This document shows positions 36,284 through 44,138 of a stretch of 64,000 nt of DNA, piece by piece (position 1 is the stretch's first letter; each line of letters starts with the position of its first letter). Both the position numbers and the translations under genes were made by a program. Location of the stretch: NCBI GenBank assembly GCA_022824945.1, contig JAJDYX010000043.1, forward strand, positions 124,001-188,000, read 5' to 3'. A model generated the notes under the pieces. The model was not told the DNA's origin, did no database searches, and saw nothing but the letters and a program-made list of their open reading frames with translations. The stretch comes from Candidatus Latescibacterota bacterium (GTDB lineage Bacteria; Latescibacterota; UBA2968).

Positions 36284-36479
36284 TCACGCATTCAAGGGAC
36301 TTGAGAGTTCGATTATTATCATCACCCATATTACACGCTTGCTTGATAACCATAATCGGGTACTGTTGTATGTGGGCCTGTCTCGCGCCAGGCACGGGTT
36401 ATCATTTTTGATTTCCGATTCAGCACGAGAGGAATACCGAGAAGCGATTGGTAGAAGTCTCCAGAAAGGAATAGGATGA
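36273..36479 (+). CDS. 68-residue protein with only UvrD-type helicase motifs V and VI
   Basis: The ATG lies within the last codons of the DrmE-like gene (ATGAGTTCTAA) and the stop overlaps the ATG of drmA (ATGA), so both ends look like coupled translation. The protein has HAFKGLESSIIIITHI, the motif V pattern (H-x-x-KGLE), and LLYVGLSRARHGLSFLI, the motif VI pattern (L-Y-V-x-x-S/T-R-A-R), of the C-terminal UvrD/PcrA lobe. No Walker A or other helicase motif is in this frame. It could be a frameshifted C-terminal piece of a larger helicase-like protein, possibly of the DrmE-like protein itself, or a small gene in its own right. Confidence 0.6.
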   Translation: MSSNHAFKGLESSIIIITHITRLLDNHNRVLLYVGLSRARHGLSFLISDSAREEYREAIGRSLQKGIG

Positions 36480-39400
36480 GAGATCAGATCATAGACTTTT
36501 TGCGTGCCGAATTGATCGGCCCAGATCCTATTCCACCAGATGTCCAAGACAATGGTGAAGAAATTCTTATCACCGATCCGCCCCGGCTACGTTATGGCGC
36601 AGGCGTACTTTTCCCACAAGGTGTGTCCACTGAAAAATCCGAGGATGTAGAAAGTTCGGAAGATACTGGATTCGAAGTAGAAATAGAAAAAGAAGAAACG
36701 GATATTGATGTTAGGGAAGACAGTCAGATACGCGAAACCACTGAGGACCAGAGTGCCGAAGAAATTACCTCATTGACCAACTCTTATCTGCCTTCTGCAA
36801 TCGGTTTCAGTTGTATGACTACCTTGCCGAATACTGGCTTTCTGGTTGAGGTCAAAGCCGGAACCTATCATGAAGAACCCCGGGAATACATAACGAAAAG
36901 TGGTGAAATGAGAAAGGGACGCCAGTGGCTTCGCACACCGCTAAAATGTGTCCTTGAAGTTCCCTCTTCTGAGCTGGATGGTGAAGACATTCGAATATGG
37001 TCGGAGAGTGTGAAAAATAATAAAGGCGAAGATGTAAATCTTCAGGTTCAGATTCTCAGCAGGCCCCGACAGTCAGGCGACGATGGAAAATCCCGGCGTC
37101 TTTTGACTGTTGCGCTAATCAATTGCCATGAATCAGCGACGGGTCGGGCTGATAACAAAAAATGCTTTTTTCAGGTTGAACTCAAATTGCGCGCTGCTGA
37201 CCAGAGTGCTCCTTTTCTTGAGTATCCCGATAGAGAAGGCGAATCTCTGGACCAGGAAGAGGAATCATTGCGGCTACTGTACCGTCATCGCAAGACGTAT
37301 GCCGTGGGACATGGTTGTGCTGCCGATTGGCAAGGAGATGAAGACCGAGTTTGTATGATTCAATCGGACATTATCCCGAGCTACGAGATCAAACCTATCG
37401 TTCCGACACGTTTTCCAGATCTTGATCTTAAAATGCATGATCTGAGCACGCTTGGTGACGAAGCTGCTATAGATCCTGTTCTTAATTCTCTATGCGATAA
37501 ATACGAAGAGTGGATAGAGCAACAACAAGCTACTGTGTACAAGCCAGATTTTCCCCAGGAATTTCAAAACGCTGCGTTGCGCCATCTTGACAAATGTCGG
37601 GAATGTTTACGTCGTATGCGTTCCGGCCTGGATCTGCTTAAGGCCGATTCGATGGTTATGCGTGCTTTTCGGCTTGCCAACCATGCGATGTTACTTCAGC
37701 AATTGCATTATGACCTTTCTCTGCGACCCTGGAAGTTCCCGGATAGAGGTTCTCCGAAAATTGATCCTGTAACCTGGCCTGATCCGACTAATCCACGGCG
37801 TGGTCTGGGTTCCTGGTATCCTTTTCAGATTGCGTTTATTCTTATGAATCTCCGTTCGATTGCTATACCCGAGGACAATGAACGCGATATTGTAGATCTG
37901 ATCTGGTTTCCTACAGGTGGAGGTAAGACAGAAGCGTATCTTGGTCTCACCGCATTTACCATTTTCTTTAGACGTCTTATCAATTCCGATGATTCAGGCA
38001 CTGCGGTGTTGATGCGTTATACTTTGCGACTATTGACAACGCAACAATTCCAGCGTTCTGCATCGCTGATCTGTGCCTGTGAAATGATTAGACATGAATC
38101 GGAGGAACTTGGATCGGAACCCATCACCATCGGTCTTTGGGTTGGTGGGAGTCTCACGCCCAATAAGCGGAGTGATGCGGTAGGAGCCTTGACCCGCCTC
38201 AGTCAAGGCAAAACACGCGAAAATCCGTTTATCGTTCTTCAATGTCCCTGGTGTGGTGCTCAAATGGGGCCTGTAAGTACAGGGAATCGAGTCAGGATTT
38301 TTGGGTATGAAAAAAAGCGACGGCCATCAACTGTGAAGTTTAGATGTTCTGATTCAGCCTGTGACTTTAGTCGGGAACTGCCACTAAAGGTTATTGATGA
38401 TGAAATCTATGAATCTCCACCGACACTGCTTATTGGAACCGTTGATAAATTTGCCCTGTTGCCCTGGTTTCCAGATGCACGTAAACTCTTTGGTATCAGA
38501 GATGGAGATAATGTTTCGCCACCAAACCTGGTTATCCAGGATGAGTTGCACCTGATTTCCGGTCCATTGGGTTCAATGGTTGGTCATTATGAAACGGTCA
38601 TTGACGAACTTTGCTCTGAAATAAAAGAAAACCATAAGATCAGAACCAAAATTATTGCATCAACAGCAACTATTTCTCGTGCAGAAGAACAGGTCCAGTC
38701 TCTGTATGCCCGGAACGTTTTCCTTTTTCCTCCTCAGTGTTTGCGTGCTGGCGATTCGTTTTTTGCTGAGGAAGATCAATCTTCGCCGGGCAGAATGTAT
38801 GCTGGTGTTCATGCATCTGCGTTGCCCTCGCATGTTACGGCACAAGTGCGGGTGATTGCAGCCCTGCTACAGGCCACGCGCTCGGTTCAGACAGATAGTG
38901 AAAGTGAGCGAGATCCTTACTGGACTCTGATTGATTACTTTAATAGCCTGCGTGAACTTGGACACGCGGCTACGCTTATCCGTGCTGACATCCGTGAATA
39001 TCTGAATGCGATGTGGAGCCGTAAGAAGATCAAAAAGACAGATACTTTTGACGAAAGAAGGTTTATTAACCAGGTACTCGAATTAACCAGCCGTGTTTCC
39101 AGCACTGATATTCCTGAATCACTTCAGAAGCTGGAAATCGAGTATCCTTCACAAGATCGACCTGTGGACATTTGTCTTGCAACCAATATGATCTCCGTAG
39201 GTATTGATGTTTCTCGACTTGGTTTAATGGCCGTGGTTGGACAGCCCAAAACTACGTCTGAATATATTCAGGCCACCAGCCGGGTAGGACGCAGGCACCC
39301 TGGGCTGGTTATTCCCATTTACAACACAGGCAAACCCCGTGATCGGTCACATTATGAACACTTCCGGTCATTCCATGCGAGTATTTATCGTCAGGTTGAA

Positions 39401-39832
39401 CCAACAAGTGTGACGCCGTTTGCTGCTCCTGTTAGAGAGCGTGCGCTCCATGCCCTTCTGGTCGCACTCGTACGCTACTGGGGGCGTCCGGATACGAGGG
39501 ACCAACCTCAACCGTTTCCCGATGATGACTTAATAGCGGATATCCGTTCAGTTGTTGAGACGCGGGTTAAGGACATAGATTCTAACGAACAAAATCTGAC
39601 TCTGAAGTATTTCGATGAACTGGTTGATCGTTGGAGGCGTGTCCTGCCCCCAGAATATGGTGGTTTTGGTCCACCGGGTCCCAACATACCGCTTATGTAT
39701 CCAGCGGGGGCTGAGCCGTTGGAAGACTGGATCGGACGGTCATGGCCTACTCCATCTTCCATGCGGAATGTAGATGCCAGTTGTGAAGCGGAAACCATCA
39801 GTCAATATCCTGAGCCTGACGAGGTAGATTAA
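36476..39832 (+). CDS. drmA: DISARM helicase DrmA
   Basis: 1118 residues. The start RDQIIDFLRAELIGPD and RLRYGAGVLFPQGV match the usual DrmA opening. Helicase motifs: Walker A WFPTGGGKTEAYLGL (about 478), motif II VIQDELHLISGPLG (about 686), the C-terminal lobe CLATNMISVGIDVSRLG (about 900) and motif VI QATSRVGRRHPGL (about 933). A CPWC ... CSDSACDF cysteine set (about 585-630) may bind zinc. DrmA with DrmB forms the ssDNA-binding core of DISARM that recognises phage DNA. The gene overlaps the 68-codon ORF by 4 bases and ends one base before drmB. Confidence 0.88.
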   Translation: MRDQIIDFLRAELIGPDPIPPDVQDNGEEILITDPPRLRYGAGVLFPQGVSTEKSEDVESSEDTGFEVEIEKEETDIDVREDSQIRETTEDQSAEEITSLTNSYLPSAIGFSCMTTLPNTGFLVEVKAGTYHEEPREYITKSGEMRKGRQWLRTPLKCVLEVPSSELDGEDIRIWSESVKNNKGEDVNLQVQILSRPRQSGDDGKSRRLLTVALINCHESATGRADNKKCFFQVELKLRAADQSAPFLEYPDREGESLDQEEESLRLLYRHRKTYAVGHGCAADWQGDEDRVCMIQSDIIPSYEIKPIVPTRFPDLDLKMHDLSTLGDEAAIDPVLNSLCDKYEEWIEQQQATVYKPDFPQEFQNAALRHLDKCRECLRRMRSGLDLLKADSMVMRAFRLANHAMLLQQLHYDLSLRPWKFPDRGSPKIDPVTWPDPTNPRRGLGSWYPFQIAFILMNLRSIAIPEDNERDIVDLIWFPTGGGKTEAYLGLTAFTIFFRRLINSDDSGTAVLMRYTLRLLTTQQFQRSASLICACEMIRHESEELGSEPITIGLWVGGSLTPNKRSDAVGALTRLSQGKTRENPFIVLQCPWCGAQMGPVSTGNRVRIFGYEKKRRPSTVKFRCSDSACDFSRELPLKVIDDEIYESPPTLLIGTVDKFALLPWFPDARKLFGIRDGDNVSPPNLVIQDELHLISGPLGSMVGHYETVIDELCSEIKENHKIRTKIIASTATISRAEEQVQSLYARNVFLFPPQCLRAGDSFFAEEDQSSPGRMYAGVHASALPSHVTAQVRVIAALLQATRSVQTDSESERDPYWTLIDYFNSLRELGHAATLIRADIREYLNAMWSRKKIKKTDTFDERRFINQVLELTSRVSSTDIPESLQKLEIEYPSQDRPVDICLATNMISVGIDVSRLGLMAVVGQPKTTSEYIQATSRVGRRHPGLVIPIYNTGKPRDRSHYEHFRSFHASIYRQVEPTSVTPFAAPVRERALHALLVALVRYWGRPDTRDQPQPFPDDDLIADIRSVVETRVKDIDSNEQNLTLKYFDELVDRWRRVLPPEYGGFGPPGPNIPLMYPAGAEPLEDWIGRSWPTPSSMRNVDASCEAETISQYPEPDEVD

Positions 39833-39833
39833 T

Positions 39834-41690
39834 ATGAAACCGATACGACGCTCTCAACTCATTTCACCCTGGGGGGTTGGCAGCATGATTGACTTCCCCG
39901 GTGACGAATCTTTGATGGTTTGTGGTCTTGATGCCTGGCCGTTTGCAAAAGAAGAATGCCCAATAGATTTCAAGTTTGAAGAAGAACGTCTTCAAACACG
40001 ATTGCGAGTCAACCATTTTCGGTTGCCACCTGATTATCGAATTCCTGCACCAGGAGTACAACATCCGAATCTGAAAATTCCTTTTGTTCGATTTCCCCAA
40101 TGGCATTATTGCCCTCGATGCGGCAACATGCAGGAACTCTCTCCCTTTAGCGGTCCTCAGAAGTGCAATGCTCCTGACTACGCCGAAGGTCTTAACTGTG
40201 CCTCCCTGAATCAGTGGAAACGACCAGGATTGGTACCTGTGCGTTTTATGGCGGTTTGTGATCAGGGTCATATCCAGGATTTTCCTTTTATGGAGTGGGT
40301 CCATCGCGACGATGATTGTGCGCCTGATTGCAAGTTGCGCTTACGTGCAGGAAGAAGTGCAGCAGGACTCTCCGGAATCACTATCCAGTGCTCATGTGGT
40401 AAAAGTAGATCAATGGCCGGTGCCTTTAGTGAAGATGCATTGGATAATGTGGATGTGTCCTGTGGAGGATTACGTCCCTGGCTTGGTGACATGACACCCA
40501 GGACAACAAAGTGCGGCAATAGCCTTCGAGTACTACAGCGTGGTGCTTCAAACGTTTATTTTTCCCATGTAGCAAGTTCGATTTATCTGCCACTATGGGC
40601 CGAAAGCACATCCCGCGGGATCGTTGAACTCCTAGAAGATGCCGATATATGGCAGAATCTTTCGCGTGCTCTGGTTAATGGTCGCATTGATCTGGAACGC
40701 TGTAAAGGAATTTGTGAGTTCAATCCCAAATGTAAGGGCATTGACCCTGAGGAATTATGTGAAGCAGCACAACGGCGCCTTGACGGTTCGGAACAGGTTA
40801 CCTGGGCTGGTGAGCAAACAGAAGAAGAATACCGGCAAGCTGAATATGAGGCAATGACAACAGCTCGAGGCGGTGAACAAACAGATCTCTACATTGTGTC
40901 AAGAGATCGGGCTAAATATGACCCGCCTGTTCGAGACTATTTTGAGAATATCATGCTGGTACGCAAATTACGGGAAACGAGAGCCTTTTACGGATTCTCA
41001 CGTTTTTTGCCTGATGATGGCAGAGGTCCTCGAGCGCATATTGAAGACCTGCGCCTTGATACTTCAATAAATTGGCTCCCCGCTATCATGGTTCGGGGCG
41101 AAGGTATATTTTTTAAGCTGGATGAGAAAAGATTGGCGACTTGGGAGCAGAAGCCTGATGTTATTGAGCGATTCGACAGACTGCGGAATGAATACAACCG
41201 GGTTCGAGAAGGTCGTGGTCAGCGCAAAAGGCCGTTCTCCCCTAAATTCGTCCTGATTCACACGATGGCGCATTTGCTGATCAATCAGCTTTGTTTTGAG
41301 TGTGGCTATGGTAGTGCATCACTTCGTGAACGTATCTACTGTGATGAAGAAGATCGTTCCCATCCAATGAGCGGTGTACTGATTTACACAGCATCTGGAG
41401 ACTCTGAAGGGACATTGGGCGGTCTTGTAAGACAGGGTGAACAAGGAAGGCTTGAACGAGTTTTAATCCGCGCTCTTCGGACCGCGCTCTGGTGTTCGTC
41501 CGACCCAACCTGTGTAGAGAGTAGTGGCCAGGGTCCTGATTCATGCAATTTGGCTGCCTGTCATGCCTGTGCTCTTTTGCCTGAAACTTCATGTGAAGAA
41601 GGCAACCGATTACTGGATCGCGTGCTGGTTGTGGGTTCTCCAAAACAACCGAAGCTCGGTTTCTTCAATGACTATCTTCAGAGTTTATAG
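39834..41690 (+). CDS. drmB: DISARM protein DrmB (DUF1998)
   Basis: 618 residues. It opens with RRSQLISPWGVGSMIDFPGD, the usual DrmB start. Several cysteine pairs suggest zinc sites: HYCPRCGNMQEL, CAPDC and CSCGKS, plus CGGL. The C-terminal DUF1998 region is LIHTMAHLLINQLCFECGYG, RIYCDE, GDSEGTLGGLVRQGE and CNLAACHACALLPETSCEEGN. DrmB partners DrmA and stimulates its DNA unwinding or loading. It begins one base after drmA. The third core gene of DISARM, drmC (phospholipase-D-like), is not found downstream; a decayed Uma2 gene and a DUF6884-transposase fusion follow instead. Confidence 0.9.
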   Translation: MKPIRRSQLISPWGVGSMIDFPGDESLMVCGLDAWPFAKEECPIDFKFEEERLQTRLRVNHFRLPPDYRIPAPGVQHPNLKIPFVRFPQWHYCPRCGNMQELSPFSGPQKCNAPDYAEGLNCASLNQWKRPGLVPVRFMAVCDQGHIQDFPFMEWVHRDDDCAPDCKLRLRAGRSAAGLSGITIQCSCGKSRSMAGAFSEDALDNVDVSCGGLRPWLGDMTPRTTKCGNSLRVLQRGASNVYFSHVASSIYLPLWAESTSRGIVELLEDADIWQNLSRALVNGRIDLERCKGICEFNPKCKGIDPEELCEAAQRRLDGSEQVTWAGEQTEEEYRQAEYEAMTTARGGEQTDLYIVSRDRAKYDPPVRDYFENIMLVRKLRETRAFYGFSRFLPDDGRGPRAHIEDLRLDTSINWLPAIMVRGEGIFFKLDEKRLATWEQKPDVIERFDRLRNEYNRVREGRGQRKRPFSPKFVLIHTMAHLLINQLCFECGYGSASLRERIYCDEEDRSHPMSGVLIYTASGDSEGTLGGLVRQGEQGRLERVLIRALRTALWCSSDPTCVESSGQGPDSCNLAACHACALLPETSCEEGNRLLDRVLVVGSPKQPKLGFFNDYLQSL

Positions 41691-41713
41691 AGTTTATAGT
41701 AATCTAATGGATT

Positions 41714-41830
41714 ACTTCGTTGTGCTACGCGCAGTGAGCGCAATTATCTGACTTGGGAGTTTCGGGAGGGCGATGTTTTTCTGATCAGTTGCCGGGGTTT
41801 GAGCTTCGGATTGCTGATTTGGGATGGTAG
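41714..41830 (+). pseudogene. Decayed 3' end of a second Uma2 gene
   Basis: Bases 41720-41830 align with the last 110 bases of the intact Uma2 gene (28481-28591). Pieces in shifting frames read FVVLR, WEFREGDVF, SDQLPGFELRIADLGW and stop at 41828-41830, against REGDIYTSDQLPGFEFPIVNLGW in the intact copy. At least one frameshift and an internal stop are present and no 5' part is found. It is a diverged relative, not a recent duplicate. A small 7-bp hairpin (41698-41716) lies at its left edge, after drmB. Confidence 0.8.
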
Positions 41831-41894
41831 GCGCGATTAGACTTTCATTTTTTAAAAATTAAGTTGATACCGCAACAACGAGAGGTGTAATTCT

Positions 41895-42887
41895 ATGAAG
41901 ATATTGGTAGTTAGCTCTTGCTCAGAGAGACAATGTAATGACTATGCACCTGCCGCGGAGCTATATACAGGACATAATCACACACCGTTGATGGAAGGCT
42001 TAAGAGAAGTTAGAAAATGCGATCAGTCTGGAAAGACAACAATTGATTTATTTATTCTGTCAACCAAACATGGACTCATTGGCGAACGCGATGTTATCGC
42101 TCCTTACAATGTTGAACCTGAACATGCCATCTGGAACCAGAATCCCGACTGTGTTTATCAAAAGCTACGAGGCATAATTGAAAATAATCAATATGACCTC
42201 GTTTTCTTTTTATTGGGTCAAGATGTCAAAGCTCTGCAACTTCGTGAAAAGTCTTTTTGGTATTCTGGTACAACAGACTTGATTTTCCTGCTTGCCCCAA
42301 CTAATAGGAGGCATTATCTCCCTTCTGATTTACCACCGAATATCCACGTTGTTGAAGCAGGAATTGAGTTAGCAAATGAAATTGAGGAAGCCGACACTTA
42401 TAACCTCAGAGGGTTCCTGTTCAAAAAGTTGTGTGAGTCCGCGTGTAGTGAAGGTTTACAGGTCTTTGAAGAAGCCAGACAGAATCCGCAGATTATTCGT
42501 GACATTGCACAAGGTGGTCATACGCTGTATGATCTGAAATATCATATCGTATGGATCACGAAATATCGGTATCAGGTTCTGCGTGGGGACATAGCCCTTC
42601 GTGCGCGTGACTTGATTCGTGAGATATGTCAGTCTCGTGAGGTTTCGGTCATTCGGGGGTCATTGGGCCTTGGTCATGTGCATATTTTAGTGTCGAGTCC
42701 GCCCTCGTTGTCTGTATCCGAACTGGTGCAATACGTGAAAAGTCGTTCTTCTGCTAAGCTTCAGCGCGAGTTTCCCAGCCTTCGTAAGAGGTATCGGGGT
42801 CAACATTTATGGGCGCGCGGATATTTTTGTGCGACGGTGGGGGCGGTAGATGAAGAACGTATCAAGGCGTATATTGAAGTGATGTGA
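41895..42887 (+). CDS. Fusion of a DUF6884-type domain with an IS200/IS605 Y1 transposase (TnpA)
   Basis: 330 residues preceded by GAGAGGTG. Residues 1-150 match DUF6884 (related to tRNA-guanine-modifying and YaaA-like folds): MKILVVSSCSERQC, YAPAAELYTG, LFILSTKHGLIGERDVIAPY. Residues about 206-330 are a Y1 HUH transposase: GGHTLYDLKYHIVWITKYRY, the HUH pair in GHVHILVSSP, and ARGYFCATVGAVDEERIKAY, whose last Tyr is in the position of the catalytic tyrosine. TnpA lacks its own N-terminal methionine segment and stops 4 residues after that Tyr, so it is trimmed at both ends. The reading frame across the join is continuous. It may be the product of an insertion into the 3' end of the DUF6884 gene. 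Confidence 0.82.
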   Translation: MKILVVSSCSERQCNDYAPAAELYTGHNHTPLMEGLREVRKCDQSGKTTIDLFILSTKHGLIGERDVIAPYNVEPEHAIWNQNPDCVYQKLRGIIENNQYDLVFFLLGQDVKALQLREKSFWYSGTTDLIFLLAPTNRRHYLPSDLPPNIHVVEAGIELANEIEEADTYNLRGFLFKKLCESACSEGLQVFEEARQNPQIIRDIAQGGHTLYDLKYHIVWITKYRYQVLRGDIALRARDLIREICQSREVSVIRGSLGLGHVHILVSSPPSLSVSELVQYVKSRSSAKLQREFPSLRKRYRGQHLWARGYFCATVGAVDEERIKAYIEVM

Positions 42888-42980
42888 GACTTTAAATAGC
42901 ACAATACCATTAGTGTGTAAGGTTGCGGTTGATGGCTGGAGTTGGTTCGTAAGATTGAGTTGCTTTTTGTTTTTACTGGG

Positions 42981-43003
42981 TTGCGGCTAAAACCATGCCG
43001 CAA
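42981..43003. other. Short hairpin after the transposase domain
   Basis: TTGCGGC and GCCGCAA, 7-bp perfect arms with a 9-base loop, about 95 bases past the fusion gene's stop. IS200/IS605 elements carry subterminal hairpins near their ends, so this might be the right end of the inserted element; a chance structure or a genome repeat is equally possible. Confidence 0.3.
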
Positions 43004-43040
43004 TGACAATCCAATTCATTGATATTAACAAGGTTCTTTC

Positions 43041-44138
43041 ATGTCTGAACATATTACAATTTTGGGTGGGGGTAATACGGCGTTTGCTGCGGCTGCAAAT
43101 CTGACTTTGAAGGGGTTTGATGTGACGCTTTGCGAATTGCCGGAGTTTGAGGAGATGCTCGATCCAGTGCGCGATAGTGGCGTGATTCATCTGGTAGGTG
43201 TTGAGGAGACGGGGGCGGCGAGAGTTCACAGTTTGACGACGGATATTGAGGCGGCTTTGAATGCTTCAGATCTGGTTCTGGTGATTGTGCCAGCGTATGC
43301 ACATAAGCCTTTTGCGCTGGCGTGTGCGCCCTATCTGAGACCTGAGCATACGGTTGTGTTGATGCCGGGTACGCTGGGTACGCTGGAATGGGCGACGCTG
43401 TTGCGCGAACGGGGTGTGGCTGGTGTCGCGCTTGCCGAGGTGGATACCGCGCCTTATGTGTGTCGGAAGACAGCGCCGGATACGGCGACGATTTGGGGTA
43501 CTGTGACGGGGTTGGGGTTGGGAGTTTTGCCAGCGACGGAGACTGAACGGGTGCGCGAGCGTCTGTCGCCTTTTTTCCCGGGTATTCAGGCGTATCCGAC
43601 GGTGATGGCGTGTGGTTTGTCTGCGATGAATCCGGTTGTGCATCCCGCGGGTGTGTTGATGAATGCGGGGCGGATTGAGTATTCTCACGGGGAGTTCTAT
43701 TTTTACGAGGAGGGGGTTTCCCCATCTGTGGCAAAGACGATTATGGCTGTGGATGCGGAGCGCAGAGCTATTGCTAAGGCTTTGGGGTATGATCTGGTGG
43801 CGGCTGATGAGGCGTTTTATCGCGCGGGTTTTGGTCCACAGGGCGATTTGTGGGCCGCGATTAATGGCAGCCGGATGCTGACGCAACTCAAGGCACCGGG
43901 ATCGCTGGAGAGCCGATGGCTCACGGAGGATATCCCTTATGGGCTTTCAGCCTGGCACGATGTGGGCGCGCAATACGGGGTGGATGCGCCTTTGATGCGG
44001 GGATTGGTGGATATTGCGTCTGTGGTGATGGGGTTTGATGGGTGGACTTCAGGGCGCAGCGTGCGCGAGTTGGGGATTGAGGGGATGGGGCTGGAGGATT
44101 TGAATGGGTTTTTGGAGGTCGGTCACTCCACATCGTAA
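43041..44138 (+). CDS. NAD/NADP octopine/nopaline (opine) dehydrogenase family protein
   Basis: 365 residues starting MSEHITILGGGNTAFAAAAN, a Rossmann dinucleotide loop (GGGNTA) typical of opine dehydrogenases. The substrate half has MACGLSAMNPVVHPAGVLMNAGRIE, with the conserved N-P-x-x-H-P of the catalytic dyad region, and FYFYEEGVSPSVAK. The enzyme class condenses or splits amino acids and 2-oxo acids with NAD(P)H; the substrate is unknown. Its 3' end overlaps the converging SUMF1-like gene by 16 bases. It lies just outside the defence island and has flank-type codon use. Confidence 0.9.
   Translation: MSEHITILGGGNTAFAAAANLTLKGFDVTLCELPEFEEMLDPVRDSGVIHLVGVEETGAARVHSLTTDIEAALNASDLVLVIVPAYAHKPFALACAPYLRPEHTVVLMPGTLGTLEWATLLRERGVAGVALAEVDTAPYVCRKTAPDTATIWGTVTGLGLGVLPATETERVRERLSPFFPGIQAYPTVMACGLSAMNPVVHPAGVLMNAGRIEYSHGEFYFYEEGVSPSVAKTIMAVDAERRAIAKALGYDLVAADEAFYRAGFGPQGDLWAAINGSRMLTQLKAPGSLESRWLTEDIPYGLSAWHDVGAQYGVDAPLMRGLVDIASVVMGFDGWTSGRSVRELGIEGMGLEDLNGFLEVGHSTS

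Larger units (their letters stand above)
28592..41713 (+). other. Defence island: sensor pair plus DISARM-like genes
   Basis: All genes lie on the + strand and use visibly more A/T-rich codons (AAA, GAA, ATT, TTT) than the flanking genes, which favour GCG, CGC and GGG. Contents: HATPase/kinase, receiver protein, terminator, C5 methyltransferase, DrmE-like, helicase-motif ORF, DrmA, DrmB. Intact and decayed Uma2 3' ends bracket it. A 9-base tandem duplication (AGTTTATAG) covers the drmB stop at 41682-41699, close to the right boundary. Acquisition by transfer is inference. Confidence 0.75.

Noticed and set aside
31992-41690. Druantia or BREX rather than DISARM
   Set aside because: Druantia uses one very large DruE protein and BREX needs PglZ and BrxC; here helicase and DUF1998 are separate proteins as in DrmA and DrmB, next to a C5 methyltransferase.
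41890-43010. Complete IS200/IS605 insertion sequence with defined ends
   Set aside because: The transposase is trimmed at both ends, no TnpB follows, and the only hairpin at the right side is short; ends cannot be assigned.
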